A DNA stretch of 64,000 nucleotides from Sanderia malayensis (lineage: Eukaryota; Cnidaria; Scyphozoa; Semaeostomeae; Pelagiidae). Positions 49,201 to 59,051 of this stretch are shown here, piece after piece (position 1 is the stretch's first letter; each line of letters opens with the position of its first letter). The position numbers and the translations under genes are program-made. The stretch spans positions 1,984,001 to 2,048,000 of the forward strand of contig RQOL01000618.1 of the NCBI GenBank assembly GCA_013076295.1, in the 5' to 3' direction. The notes below the pieces were generated by a model. The model made no database searches. It saw only the letters and a list, made by a program, of their open reading frames with translations, and was not told where the DNA came from.

Positions 49201-52200
49201 AAGACGCCCCTGGATTGTGGAGCTGGGTTCAAAATCATTTTATTCCTGCAATTTATTCCAAGACTTGGTATAACGGTGATAATTTTACGAATTTCAAAAT
49301 GGTACGAAATCAAGAGGCCTTTCGAGTCGGTCTTTCAAGGATAAGACAACTTCGAATAAAACCTGGTATGTGGTTAATACTGATTTTCACTCTTGAGTTC
49401 ACCATGTCTCCCTTTTACCAGTTGTCTCTAGCTTCTTATTAGCTAAGAAGATGTAGTATCTGATACCACAGCCCATCGCAATATGTGAAAACAGTGTAAA
49501 CTCAATACAATATATCAAAGTTGCGTGTTTTACATTTGCTTTGCACCCAGCATACAGGCCAATTTTTGTTTCGTCCCGCCCACATTTTTTGGTCTTACAA
49601 TTAATATTCTAGTATGGGACATCTGTTTTTATGGATTTCGGATACTTTTGAACAGCGATGACGAAGTGCTATACAAAGCAAGTATTCGCGAACAGCCGAC
49701 GAAAACCACCAAGCTCAAGCAAGCAAGCAAACTTTGTTTTTCTTGTTAAGGCGCGACTAAACATTCACCGAATATTTTTCTTGTTAAGGTGCCACTAAAC
49801 ATTCACCGACCAGTGAAGTAGTTCAAGGGGTGAGATGTTAGCTTGCTTTTGTCGTATGTCAAGAGCACATATTAATTCGATGACCGAATGATTTGCTGTG
49901 CCGGCCAATTTCAAATGTGGCATGACGCATGTATCTAGAACGTAACGCTAAATGACTAATATCAACGGGTGAAGGATGACTATATGTCTGGTGCGTTTCT
50001 TCCTTTGACCTTATGATATTCTCTACTGCTAGGAAGGGCTGCTGTGGAGTACCGGTAACTTACCTGCACACTAAACTCGAGACCCTGGTTCAAAACCTGA
50101 TGAGAACATTAACTTTGTGTTTTTATCAATTTGTATGCGCAGTGCCATATCTAGGTTACTGCGCAGAAGCATGCATGACGTAATACCAACGACAATGTCT
50201 GGTGTATCAGTTAGCGTTAGGGTTAGGTTTACATCATGCGGAGGAGAAAGGTGGTCAGCATGCGCAGTATCATATATCTAGGTACTGCGCAGGAGCATGT
50301 GTGACGTGACGCTGGTTGATGCATTGGCCTTAGGGTTAGGGTTAGGGTTAGGGTTACGCTATGCGGAGGAGAAAGGTGGTCAGTATGCGCAGTAGCATAA
50401 TTAGTAGCACTGCGCAGCAGCGTAGTGACGTATGTGATATATGTGTGTTGTTAATGGCTAAGGCATTGGCCTTAGGGTTAGGGTTAGGGTTAGGGTTACG
50501 CTATGCGGAGGAGAAAGGTGGGCAGTATGCGCAGTAGCATAATTAGTAGCACTGCGCAGCAGCGTAGTGACGTATGTGATGTATGTGTGTTGTTAATGGC
50601 TAAGGCATTGGCCTTAGGGTTAGGGTTAGGGTTAGGGTTACGATATGCGGAGGAGAAAGGTGGTCAGGATGCGCAGTAGCATATATATAGGTACTGCGCT
50701 GATTGATGTATTGGCTTTAGGGTTAGGGTTAGGGTTCGGGCAACCTCGAACCTAGGGCCCTCCCGCGAAGCTTTCTAGCTTCGCGGGAATTTCAAGAATT
50801 AATTTTCAAGAAAGAGAAGGAAAACAAGGGGAAGTTTGCAGCCAATGTGAGAGAAAACGTGACCCTGTATTGTTGTTATTTACTATGCTTTACGAGTAAA
50901 ACCCTAACAAGAATTTGAAAAACCCTTCGATGATGACAGGAGAAAAATATAAACAGGTGATAGCTTCATTTCTTTTTTTCAATCCGAGATATTTTCAACT
51001 TTACTTCGGCCTGTCTGCAGCGCAGCGCCTAGGCCCAGCAAAAACGTATTATTTTCGGACTAATTTGTTGTTAATTTTGAGGCTTAATGATTAGTAATAT
51101 CAAGTTTAAAGCTATATATATATTTTACGTTTAATTGAGGCCTTAGTTTGCTTTTTACACGGCCGAAAACAAATAGTTCAGGGGCATAGGTGAAGGCCAA
51201 TTTTACTCAACATAAATAATTGTTGTACTCTTCCGAAATTAAAGTTTGCTTTGCCAATTTATGAATTTAAGTTGCAAACACTTTTGATAAATGTTCAATC
51301 TGGTCTAGTCTTCAACTTGGAATGTTATTTTTAATCATGTGAATTTACATGCATCTGTTGCTCAAAAATTACGATTGAAATCGGATAAAGCCGATATAAT
51401 CACTTTCAATTTCCGTGTGTTTTGATGTTTTATAAAAAATTCGCACAGCAATATGCCCGGGGGAATTCAGGAATTAAAAAAAATGACTCTCTAACAAACA
51501 TTAATTCTAAATACTGAACATTTTATTGATTGTGATTCTGTTTTTGCTTCAAGGTACTTGCCAGCTTGATGAAGACGTGGTTGGTTTGGTCAGCGGTTGT
51601 AATGATTACTACAGCCTCGGTCTGAACGAGGAGCGGGATTTTGATGTCGCATGGAAAGAATTGCCAAAATCAAGAAAGAAAAGATCCTTGTCAGATAATA
51701 ACTACTTTGATGATGTACACCCGAAGTTGTCTTTGGAACGTAAAGAAACACACAGCAGTCTGAATGTAGACGAAGTTGTACTGAGGGACAAATCGTCATA
51801 CAAAAGTGGTATGCTAAAAACCGGACCAGAGTTCGATGCACTGGGCTCGTATCACGGTGTAAATCGCGGACCAATAGCGCTGGATGGGTCCTATTCGGGA
51901 AATAGCCTATTGAGAATATTGAAACGCGAACGACGTGGTTTAAAGTTTAAGGTTAGAAGGAAAACAATCAGTTCAACGTCATTATCATCGCATGCTGATG
52001 ATATTAGCATCGATTCTCAATACCTTTTGAAAAACGGTAAAGTCAAGCCTAACCCTCAACATTGGAAATATAATCAACAGAGTACCCTGCGGGGCTTCCC
52101 CCACTACGGCAAATTTGCATTATACAGCGGAGGAGGCTATGTTGCATCGCTGGAAACAGATATCGACTACGCACGCGCAGTTGCCGTTGCATTGGAACAA

Positions 52201-53502
52201 GATGCGTGGATAGATACTTTGACGCGAGCTGTGTTCTTCGAGTTCTCTGTCTACAATGCGAATTTGAATTTCTTCGCAACTGGATTCGTGGTTCTCGAAG
52301 TTTTGCCAACGGGCGGTATAATACCCACTCCAACAGTGCGCGTTTTCAAATTATACCGCTACATAGGAGGATTTGGCAAGCTTGTCATGGCCAGTGAGAT
52401 CATACTGGTTCTTATCATGTTTTTCTTCTTCTACAAGGAGTGTCGACACATGTACAGACTAGGTCTACGTGAATATTTTACGAATTTCTGGAGTTACATT
52501 GAAATGCTCATAGCCGTGTCGCTATTCACAGCTATCATTCTTCGCGGGTTCAGTTGGTATGAGGCTGATAAGATACAAACCAAGCTTGCGCAAGATCCAA
52601 ACCAATTTATCAGCTTCCAATACGCCATCCTGGCAGACGATGCGTTACTTATTGCTGTTACTATCATCTCTTTCGCATCGACAATCAAAATCCTGAAGAT
52701 CATATCAATATTCCCCACTGTGGTTATTCTCAAGCGAACACTATCTCGCTCAGCTAGGCCTTTGATGAACTACGCCCTGCCGTTCTGTCTCCTCTTTGCT
52801 TCCTTCAGTATATTTGGCAATCTGGTGTTTTGGAACTCTGATCTGTTTAACACGTACGTGAAGTCGTTGGAAACACAGCTAATGATGCTCATTGGTGGGT
52901 CTGTTTACCACTCTTTAGTCGAGGCAAACAGGATGTATGGTCCGATATTCTTTCTCATGTTTGCAGCATTCGAGACTTTTGTTTTCATGAATGTTTTCAT
53001 CGGCATCATAGACCAGTGCATATCGGAGTCGTCGGAATGGAAAAAGGAGGCAGGTAATCGGGAATTCGTGGAGTACATTGAAGAACGGGCGGTTGTGATG
53101 CTGCATGCGTTTACCTCGACCTTGGAGACCATGATGCCTTCTAAGAGGACAATACATGTCAACAAGAAAGATGGTAAATCCCACGTCACATTCACTCCGG
53201 CGAGCTATCGCAGTTCAAATGCACACAAAAGCAGACGTGAGAGATCATCGAAACGTCTTTCCGCATTGAATAATGATCGGTTTAATATGATCAATAAGGA
53301 CATCAAATTTCGTGAGAGTTTGTCCTCCAATCTGGACAATTTTGACTTGATATTTCAGAAACTCGAGCAGCATGTCGCTGACCATAACGAGAACACTGAA
53401 GCTGATGACACAGATTTGCTGGAACTTTTAAATGCATTGGTTGCAAATAAAAAGAAGGATAAAGTTGCAAGTAAAGAAAATGGTAATGTATCGGTTTGTT
53501 GA
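25260..53502 (+). CDS. PKD1-like: giant polycystin-1-like protein with duplicated discoidin-PKD-REJ ectodomain
   Basis: One gene model of 39 exons, about 4,639 residues, every junction GT-AG and in phase. Exon 1 (25260-25352) encodes a hydrophobic leader (ILILQCIFTIFILCHVLT). Exons 2-14 and 15-29 are two copies of one extracellular module, and exons 30-39 carry the GAIN/GPS, PLAT and channel parts; exon coordinates are in the three sub-entries. Polycystin-1 proteins are large adhesion/mechanosensory receptors that pair with PKD2-type channels in cilia and elsewhere. The two halves are treated as one gene because the module 1 final exon ends in phase 0, the module 2 first exon begins in phase 0 without any ATG or signal peptide, and module 1 has no GPS, membrane or channel exons of its own. 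Two separate genes with a missed start exon remain possible. Confidence 0.8.
28557..28958 (+). repeat. 21-bp minisatellite, open in frame with polycystin exon 8
   Basis: About ten or more copies of a 21-bp word (TTCTACTGTCGTATTCTCAAA and variants) lie mainly between 28612 and 28830. A good acceptor (TATCTTTAGCAG) at 28556 opens phase 0 onto 402 nt without a stop that joins exon 8 in frame. In that frame each unit encodes VVFSNST, a potential N-glycosylation sequon. The alternative acceptor at 28958 (GTCAAAAG) has a weak pyrimidine tract but matches the start of the homologous exon in module 2. Whether the repeat is intron or coding is unresolved. Confidence 0.7.
30170..30361 (+). repeat. conversion tract, copy 1 (matches 39621-39812)
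   Basis: These 192 bp inside exon 8 differ from 39621-39812 in exon 22 at only four positions by direct reading. Both encode a PKD repeat beginning FSPSPEVVVNKSATISITNA. Flanking exon sequence on both sides is far more diverged. Confidence 0.88.
32022..32140. repeat. dispersed AACCTGCA/CTATTGTT repeat copy
   Basis: It contains AAAACCTGGAATTTTACATCC and then paired CTATTGTT/AACAATAG words. Similar copies occur at about 22800-22900 (inverted), 41008-41170 and 43697-43775. The short internal inverted repeats suggest a MITE family. This copy lies in intron 11 of the polycystin gene. Confidence 0.6.
32335..32730. repeat. CTTGTGCTTCTGTCTC minisatellite
   Basis: Many copies of a roughly 16-20-bp pyrimidine-rich unit (TCTCTCTTGTGCTTCTG and variants) lie in intron 12 of the polycystin gene. 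The open frames over it are serine/leucine/cysteine-rich repeats and not exons. Confidence 0.92.
33987..35064. mobile_element. composite MITE with nested foldback element
   Basis: The outer ends are inverted repeats (ACCGTATTTCCTCTAAT at 33987 and its complement ending at 35064). Inside, from about 34097 to 35002, a second element has ends CCATAGAGATAAGATAT and its complement. Its interior is also largely self-complementary around a centre near 34540: GGATCGAATGTATTACTAC near 34318 pairs with its complement near 34755. No transposase frame is present. The composite fills most of the intron separating the two ectodomain modules. Confidence 0.82.
36950..37085. repeat. cluster of inverted CCATCAGTTCAC repeats
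   Basis: AGACCATCAGTTCACTATACC and its complement GTGAACTGATGGTCTA alternate several times across this stretch. It lies inside the intron present only in module 2 (36829-37123), next to the splice acceptor of exon 20. Confidence 0.75.
39621..39812 (+). repeat. conversion tract, copy 2 (matches 30170-30361)
   Basis: Partner of the 192-bp near-identical tract in exon 8, here in exon 22 and encoding the same PKD repeat. The four differences I read change Lys to Gln, Asn to Thr and Val to Ala, plus one silent site. Confidence 0.88.
40576..40644. repeat. perfect 33-bp-arm hairpin
   Basis: The arms 40576-40608 and 40612-40644 are exact reverse complements with a 3-bp loop. The arm core is CAGTATCAATTGTAACTG. 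It begins 25 bp after the donor of exon 23, so it would fold in the pre-mRNA of that intron. Confidence 0.9.
41008..41170. repeat. dispersed AACCTGCA/CTATTGTT repeat copy
   Basis: AAAAAACCTGCAATTTTTCC is followed by CCTATTGTTAAAAAACAATAG and a second inverted pair. It is the same family as the copies at 32022 and 43697 and lies in intron 24 of the polycystin gene. Confidence 0.6.
43697..43775. repeat. dispersed AACCTGCA/CTATTGTT repeat copy (fragment)
   Basis: AAAACCTGCATATAAGATTTTG is followed by CTATTGTTCAAAC and GAGCTATTGTT. It is a shorter copy of the family seen at 32022 and 41008, in intron 29 of the polycystin gene. Confidence 0.5.
45045..45206. mobile_element. pogo/Tigger-type MITE
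   Basis: The ends are ACAGTCGAATCTCGCTATCTC at the left and the inverse of TACAGTCGACTCTTGCTATC at the right, flanked by TA at the right end. The interior is made of further CTATCTCGAAC words. No coding capacity. It lies in intron 32 of the polycystin gene. Confidence 0.72.
48605..48770. repeat. GTATAGTATAG-type simple repeat
   Basis: Interrupted TATAGTATGGTATCGTATCG-like repeats in intron 36 of the polycystin gene, similar in composition to the array in the saposin intron 5. Confidence 0.7.
50125..50740. repeat. tandem array carrying interstitial telomeric TTAGGG repeats
   Basis: Four to five units of about 140-150 bp, each with 2-4 TTAGGG copies followed by CTATGCGGAGGAGAAAGGTGG, then CAGTATGCGCAGTAGC, a GCACTGCGCAGCAGCG block and GTGACGTATG. 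The telomeric blocks lie near 50214, 50330, 50470, 50618 and 50719. The array sits in the 2.2-kb intron 38 of the polycystin gene and is not at a chromosome end. Confidence 0.88.
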
Positions 53503-55234
53503 TCAAATCTTATACACATTATAACTTTATCTGTTTGAGACACCTTTTTATAACTGACCTGGTCTCAGTTGTCTGTAGATTTGAGCTTTTTGGACAAGGA
53601 AATACTATTTTACCCTTAAGCATTGGGAATACCGTTGCAAGATTTAAATGTGTGCTAAATAGCCCGATCTTTGTAAGGGCATGATCCCTTGTCTTGTAAG
53701 TACCAGCTTTTGCTCTGGAGGTTTCTGGCAGTAGCGGATATAATATAGTTACTCAATTTACTAAAGTTTAAAGCACCATAATAATTGTATTGCGCTTTTG
53801 GGAGTATGCTTATAATGATAAAATTAAATTAAATAGAATAAAGTTAACTTATGACGAGTAAATACGGCAGAGTAATTTTCAATAATGCTTTATAACATAT
53901 GTAAATTTCCACTGGAAATTTGTTAATAATAATAGTAATAATAATAATAACACTAATGCGAGATATTTAAAGTGGGTAGATTGTAATAATATCTATAAAC
54001 AAATAAATTCTTTGCAATTTGTCAAAGTAACGTTAAAAACTTGGTTTTATAAGTCAAAAGCAAATATTACATTTGTTCTAAGTTGATTGATTATCATAGC
54101 TAATTATTCAGATTTTATGTATTGATCTATCATGATAAGGATAAAATTTCGAGGAGCTGGAATATGATAAGTATACTATGATTAATGATATGGATAAAGT
54201 AATAAACTATTGGACAATAATATAATATAATAGCATAAGTTATAAGAACTTATTTTAATGCTTGCTGTGATATTTTTGGTATTATTTTAACTTTCATCAA
54301 TGATCAATCTATGATGCTGAAGATTATAATTATTTTCTTGGTTTCAATTTTTGAATTGAATAAGCAGCGTAAAATAAGTGATTAAACTGACAAACACCTG
54401 AAATCAAATAAGATGTTCGTTATTTATGGTTCAAAGATCATAGTTCAAGGTCGGTGGAAGGTCAAAGTTCATAAGTTAAAGTTTGTACTCAATCACAAGT
54501 ATTGTCGTATTTAAGCTAAGGGGTGTGTTTGGGAGGGGGCATATATCAATGTCCACGAAATTTCAAACAGGTCGGGCATGTAGCATGGAATTATAGTTTG
54601 AATTCATTTTTTCTAGCTTGGTTAAATTTATATTAAATAGAGCTATAAGGTTGCATTCTAAAAAAGTCATAAAAACAGTTGGTCAATTTGTTAAGATCTT
54701 TGGCACATCTTTGTTAAGATGGGTGTACTTACTGAAATGAGGATGGATTTGTACAAAGGAACGAGATTCCATATTGTTAAGGCTGGTGGATTGATGACCA
54801 TGTCTTGAAGTAACATCATAAGCTACGAGGAAAATTAACACGAAATTCAAACCTCTATAATTACAGCTAAATGCTCAATTCTGGAATGGCTCTAGTACAA
54901 TTGATTGACAAGCAGTGCAACCGTAGTGACACAATGTGGGCCATGTTACTGTCCCAGATTTACGTGCAAGCTGGTGACAAGAGAAAGATAGAAGAAGAGT
55001 GGCTACAACGTCGTAGCCATGGCTACCACATTGCTGAGAGTTACCTGAGCGTGAGATTCCAGTGAAATGTCGCATGTGTTCATTTTTGAAATAAAAGAAT
55101 AAATGTCTTGACCCTGCAATTCAAGATTGACGAAGAAGCATTAGGTTTTGTCTTTTCATGCGTTGTGAGGAGGTGAATGGTAAGAAAAAAAACATCTGTA
55201 ATTCTGTCAATTAATTATTGAAAATGCCAGTAAC
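53503..55234. other. AT-rich 3' flank and intergenic region
   Basis: Sequence after the polycystin stop codon includes its 3' UTR, with several AATAAA-like words. A 64-codon frame at 54871-55065 has a non-random look (ALVQLIDKQCNRSDTMWAML) but matches no family I recognise and has no clear splice partners. No other gene is seen. Confidence 0.45.
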
Positions 55235-55390
55235 TTAAGCCTGGTTTCCATATGGTCGTTAAGGGTCGTTGAAGGTCGCTCAAAGGATTAAAATTAACTT
55301 TAGACAATGCCTCTGTGGATTTTTAAACCCTTCAGCGACCCTCAGCGACCCTCAGCGACCCTCAACGACTAAATGGAAACCAGGCTTTAA
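55235..55390. mobile_element. short MITE with TTAAGCCTGGTTTCCAT ends
   Basis: The inverted ends TTAAGCCTGGTTTCCATATGG and TGGAAACCAGGCTTTAA enclose GGTCGTTGAAGGTCGCT on one side and repeated AGCGACCCTC units on the other. The whole 156 bp could fold back. The TTAA at both ends may be the target duplication. Confidence 0.8.
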
Positions 55391-55512
55391 TGGGGACATG
55401 AATATAAGATAATTATGATAAATGATTAAAATGTAGTCAACGAAGTAGACACCCATGGGGTTCTAATTGTGTAGACACTCAGGCCAGATGTGTGTCTCAT
55501 TGGGTAGTCCTG

Positions 55513-56601
55513 TCAGATTGAAGTTGTGGAATTCTTGAACAGCGAGCGAATGAAACTTACCTTGTCAACAACTTTTGAGGCACTCAAAGACACGCAGAAC
55601 AAGTTGCATACAGAAACGAAAGTCATGAAGATTGGTGGGATTCTCTCTGCTGTATTTGTCGCATAGTAAATGGCATGATACAGATGGAAGCAGAAGAGAA
55701 CAACGTCGAAGAAGTAAACAAACAGCGCCATCAGACCAATCACATTATCAGTGCAAGATGAGATCTTCTGCAACTTCATGTATTCTTCGCGTATGTAACC
55801 AATCCTCGCCTTGACAGAGGTGCATTTAACGTGACTGAGAGATGAACCAAATTGATCAAATGTGAGGCAGAGAGCAAGGCATAGTATGCAGTAGAGTATG
55901 ACAGGTAGCAGCCAAGCTACCGAGAAGTACATTGATGTGAGCATGAAAATTGTTCTTGTCAATGCGTTTACCTTGAATGGTAGTATGAATTGACCTTGGA
56001 TTTTTTCAAAATTTGGAGAAAAGAATGTAAAGCCCATTATTCCGAAGGTGGTGAGCATAACGAGGACGAGGAGTCCGAGGATAATTCTGCAACGTTTTGT
56101 GAATTTTTGCTCGGCTTTACGATCTGATTTGTTGTAACTTAGCAGGAGACAATCGAACTCAGAGATGAGTGTTTGAAGACGTGAGATCTTTCTTCCTTTG
56201 CGAGTGCAGATGAAGACACAGAAGAAATGCTGTACCGTGCATTTGAAAAACCAGACGATGTATTCGATTCGTATAAATGTTGGTATCTGCTCCTTTTCTT
56301 CGGGTATGAAAAGAAAGGATATTAAGCGTAGTGTAATAAGGCTCATGTATATCATCATAGCCACTGTGTACACGCGCTGTACCTTGTAACTTTTCGTGAT
56401 GTCGGTCTGCAACGGACAACTGCTGCCGTACGTCATTCCGGTAACCTTCATGAGCCAATCCAAGGGGCTGAGCACATGTCGAACCACTAAACTTGAACGC
56501 GAGAATCTTCCACACTTACCGTGTGCTTCGAAGTCACAGAATTCTGAAGCCATGTCAGCACTCATTTTTTCAACATGAACAGAATTTTTGGAATGCTCCA
56601 T
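55513..56601 (-). CDS. gustatory-receptor-like (GRL) seven-helix membrane protein
   Basis: A single open frame of 362 residues with six or seven hydrophobic helices: about YTVAMMIYMSLITLRLISF, IVWFFKCTVQHFFCVFI, ILGLLVLVMLTTFGIMGF, a long FMLTSMYFSVAWLLPVILY segment, VIGLMALFVYFFDVVLFC and IFMTFVSVCNLFCVSL. Length, helix spacing, the long intracellular loop and the helix-7 ending (SLSASKVVDKV) resemble the GRL relatives of insect gustatory receptors found in cnidarians and placozoans. Its ligand and role cannot be read from sequence. A strong donor-like GTAAGT overlaps codons near position 56520, so a spliced isoform or a different N-terminus is possible. I rate the family assignment moderate because these proteins share little primary sequence. 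Confidence 0.58.
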   Translation of the reverse strand: MEHSKNSVHVEKMSADMASEFCDFEAHGKCGRFSRSSLVVRHVLSPLDWLMKVTGMTYGSSCPLQTDITKSYKVQRVYTVAMMIYMSLITLRLISFLFIPEEKEQIPTFIRIEYIVWFFKCTVQHFFCVFICTRKGRKISRLQTLISEFDCLLLSYNKSDRKAEQKFTKRCRIILGLLVLVMLTTFGIMGFTFFSPNFEKIQGQFILPFKVNALTRTIFMLTSMYFSVAWLLPVILYCILCLALCLTFDQFGSSLSHVKCTSVKARIGYIREEYMKLQKISSCTDNVIGLMALFVYFFDVVLFCFHLYHAIYYATNTAERIPPIFMTFVSVCNLFCVSLSASKVVDKVSFIRSLFKNSTTSI

Positions 56602-58317
56602 CTTTCTGGCATAGATTTCCGAATACGATTAGTTGTGCGCCACGAATCAATATTATTCCCAAATGTGCAGAAACTGCAGTTTTTCACTTAGGTCACTTCA
56701 AGTAAAACTGACCAGATGTGCTTGTTATTCGGCTTAAGAAGTCACCAATGAGCCATTTCAAACAAACAACAAATCTGTTGTTTACTTAATTATCTTGCTT
56801 TCTCCTATAAATTTACTTCTCGTATTTGATTTTTGATTAATATTTGTTTTGAAATTTTAAATTAAACAATGTTGAATTGTAAATCTGATGAAATATTTTC
56901 AGAAAAAAAGGCCAATCATGGAGTAGTAATTAATTAACTTTGACTTTTTTATTAGCGGTTGCCTCTTTTGAGTAAGTTAAGCACAGAAAGGCATACAAAT
57001 AAATGCCATCTGGTTATCATAGCAATTATTAAAATAATTAATGTTTGCTTCGTTCGAATTTTCTGCCATCTTTGTTGGAGCCAGTAGAGAAATAATTACA
57101 AGGAAACCAAGTTTTATTTAGTCGTTAGCTTTCGAAGTTACACAGATTTTATAAGTAGTGGATGATTCGAATTTGATGTTTATAGTTTTATTCTTTTCTC
57201 TAGATGGGATCACATGGTAAGTGATGCAGAAACGTGATTGGATTATCCTCAGAGGCATGGGCCTTAGCTACAATAAAGCATGCGTTTTTTAGATGGAAGG
57301 AAGGCAAGTTGAGAAGAAATGGTAAAAGGCACAAAAGGAACTCCAATGGTAAGTTTTATTTTATCTCCATTTTAAACCTGGTAATTCATGGACTGAGATG
57401 GTGACTTGAATCCTCTTTTATTGCAAAAGAAACTTTTGTAAAACATAGAAGTTGGAAATGTCCCTTGGTTTCGTCAAAGTAACAAATATGTCGGGCCTAA
57501 GTCTGCAACCACTCCGGTCCTAAATGCAGCAAAGATTATTTCATTCAATTTTTTATATCGTGCGTATTATCTTAACATCTTATTGCCAGGTTCCAGCCCT
57601 GGCAATAAGATTTTTTTTAATTATCAGAGTACTCTTACTTTATTTGAAATTATCGACAATTAAGGCTTCATGTTTTCGTTATGCCTTGAGCTTAGTATTT
57701 ATTATTTATTGATTTAAACGGAAAACAGTTTCATTGAGCAAAACGAAAGTTGGGCCATTTGCTAGGCTTACCTCTGGCTCGAACCCATTGACAGGCTTCC
57801 TTGATATTGAACACTTTTTGAACAGGCGCTTTACCTACCTTTCTATTGCCACCCTCCTCCCTTTCGAGATACCTGTATTTTATACTGAAACAATTGAAGC
57901 TTATTAACATTTCCTTTGTTAGTTCTATTGTTAATCTATTGTTGCTCCTTTATTATCATACCAATGTTTATATACCAATACAATTTAGCTTGCATAATAA
58001 TTTGTAGGAATGTCTTTATATGCACTGAATAGCTTGAAGAATGTGTTCCCTTGGCGATGATGCTCATGCAACTATTTCTTATAATTCATTAAAGTTTATT
58101 ATCTTGCGACATTGCAATGCATTGATTCAACTGTGCCATAGTTTGATTTCTCGTGGTATTCATGGTATTTTGGCTCCCTAACCCCAAAGCGATGAGTATA
58201 AATGTCTGAGTAACGCGCATCTTTTCCTTTCAGTCCTTTCACGTCGACGAAGCATGCGGGTGTTGTCCTACGGAAAGAAGACTTTGCTTGTTCCAGCTCA
58301 ACTCTTCGTAGGCCCTG
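56602..58317. other. intergenic region, no gene recognised
   Basis: AT-rich sequence with only short unsupported frames. A GTAAGTTTTATT donor-like site near 57350 follows a short open stretch but has no partner I can identify. Confidence 0.5.
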
Positions 58318-59051
58318 ATTTTGATTTACTTGACCGACGACACAAGTCAATGGCTTTGATTCGAGTTCACATTCAAGTTGGCTGTCCGTTTAGTAGCCCT
58401 TTGAAGTCTGCTGCAACATCAATGAAGGATAAGTAATTTATGTCCTTGTATTATTCCCTTTAATTTGCTTCAGACATTTCAGCTTCTCTTTTGCCTCGTT
58501 CTTCTCGTATTGCTTCCTTGATTCGACAACGCAATTTATTCGTCACCCACATTGCAAAACTTTACCAACCGCGGCCAGAAAGGAAGATGAAGTTGATGGC
58601 GACATGATATCTCATTGTTTTTAATAAAATTTTTCTCTTTGCTTTCTCACGCAGATTTTATTGTTGCTTTCATTTATCTCCTTTTAAATTATTTTTCAGG
58701 AAGAAGCCGACGAAGTCGAAGAAAAAATTTTGAATTTCATATAAAAAGCATGTCGCTTTGTCTCTTTTTTTGTCTTCTGATCTTTTTTAATGTTAATGTA
58801 AGCTAAGATAAGAATAGATATATTATATTAGAATTAGAATATATGTAGCCGTAATCAATAGACACAAAATAGTATAAGGTAATTATAACATTAGATATAC
58901 ATTAGATAGGTAGTTACAATAGATAGTTGCGGTAGTTAGATGCGCGCGCAGCGGGGTCTTTCTCTTACCAATCCAAACGGATTGGATGAGAGAAAGAAGT
59001 GGGGGGTGGGAGAGCCTTTCTCCCCAATCCGCTCATTGCATTGGGGAGAAA
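58318..59051 (+). pseudogene. inverted partial duplicate of the PRPF38A 3' end (left arm of palindrome)
   Basis: This segment is the reverse complement of about 59338-60110 with scattered differences and small indels. It contains an acceptor (TTATTTTTCAG) followed at 58700-58733 by a copy of the PRPF38A terminal exon encoding KKPTKSKKKF and an immediate stop. No upstream PRPF38A exons are present on this strand, so it is a duplicated tail rather than a gene. An open frame at 58254-58436 overlaps its beginning but has no recognisable family. Confidence 0.82.

Larger units (their letters stand above)
43869..53502 (+). other. polycystin C-terminal region: GAIN/GPS, PLAT, 11 membrane segments, channel (exons 30-39)
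   Basis: Exons: 43869-44030, 44134-44466, 44759-45001, 45317-45926, 46340-46527, 46858-47088, 47373-48493, 48776-48977, 49197-49365 and 51554-53502. Exons 30-34 are a GAIN-like region. The GPS spans exons 34-35 (CRFWKDSS, DWQSQGC, then VHCKCNHLTSFASDF) with the HL-T cleavage triad intact. Membrane segment 1 (LSVLLTLSLMLALYIFLIVL) and a PLAT domain (YEYLIITVTGARANAGTTAN) follow. Further membrane segments lie in exons 36-37. The polycystin extracellular domain then spans exons 38-39 (ALYSGGGYVASLETD, DAWIDTLTRAVFFEFSVYN), followed by five more segments ending in the pore region (TQLMMLIGGSVYHSLVEANR, then GPIFFLMFAAFETFVFMNVF). The tail has basic and helical stretches. Confidence 0.88.

Noticed and set aside
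50125..50740. A chromosome end at the TTAGGG repeats
   Set aside because: Coding exons of the same gene continue in phase on both sides.
35268..53502. A separate second polycystin gene starting at module 2
   Set aside because: The first module 2 exon has no ATG or signal peptide, begins in phase 0 exactly where module 1 ends in phase 0, and module 1 alone would lack any membrane or GPS part.
54871..55065. A 64-codon frame with protein-like composition
   Set aside because: No recognised family, no splice partners and no conserved motif; kept only as a note in the intergenic entry.
58254..58436. A 60-codon gene at the edge of the palindrome
   Set aside because: It overlaps the duplicated PRPF38A intron sequence, and the mirrored segment does not keep the frame.
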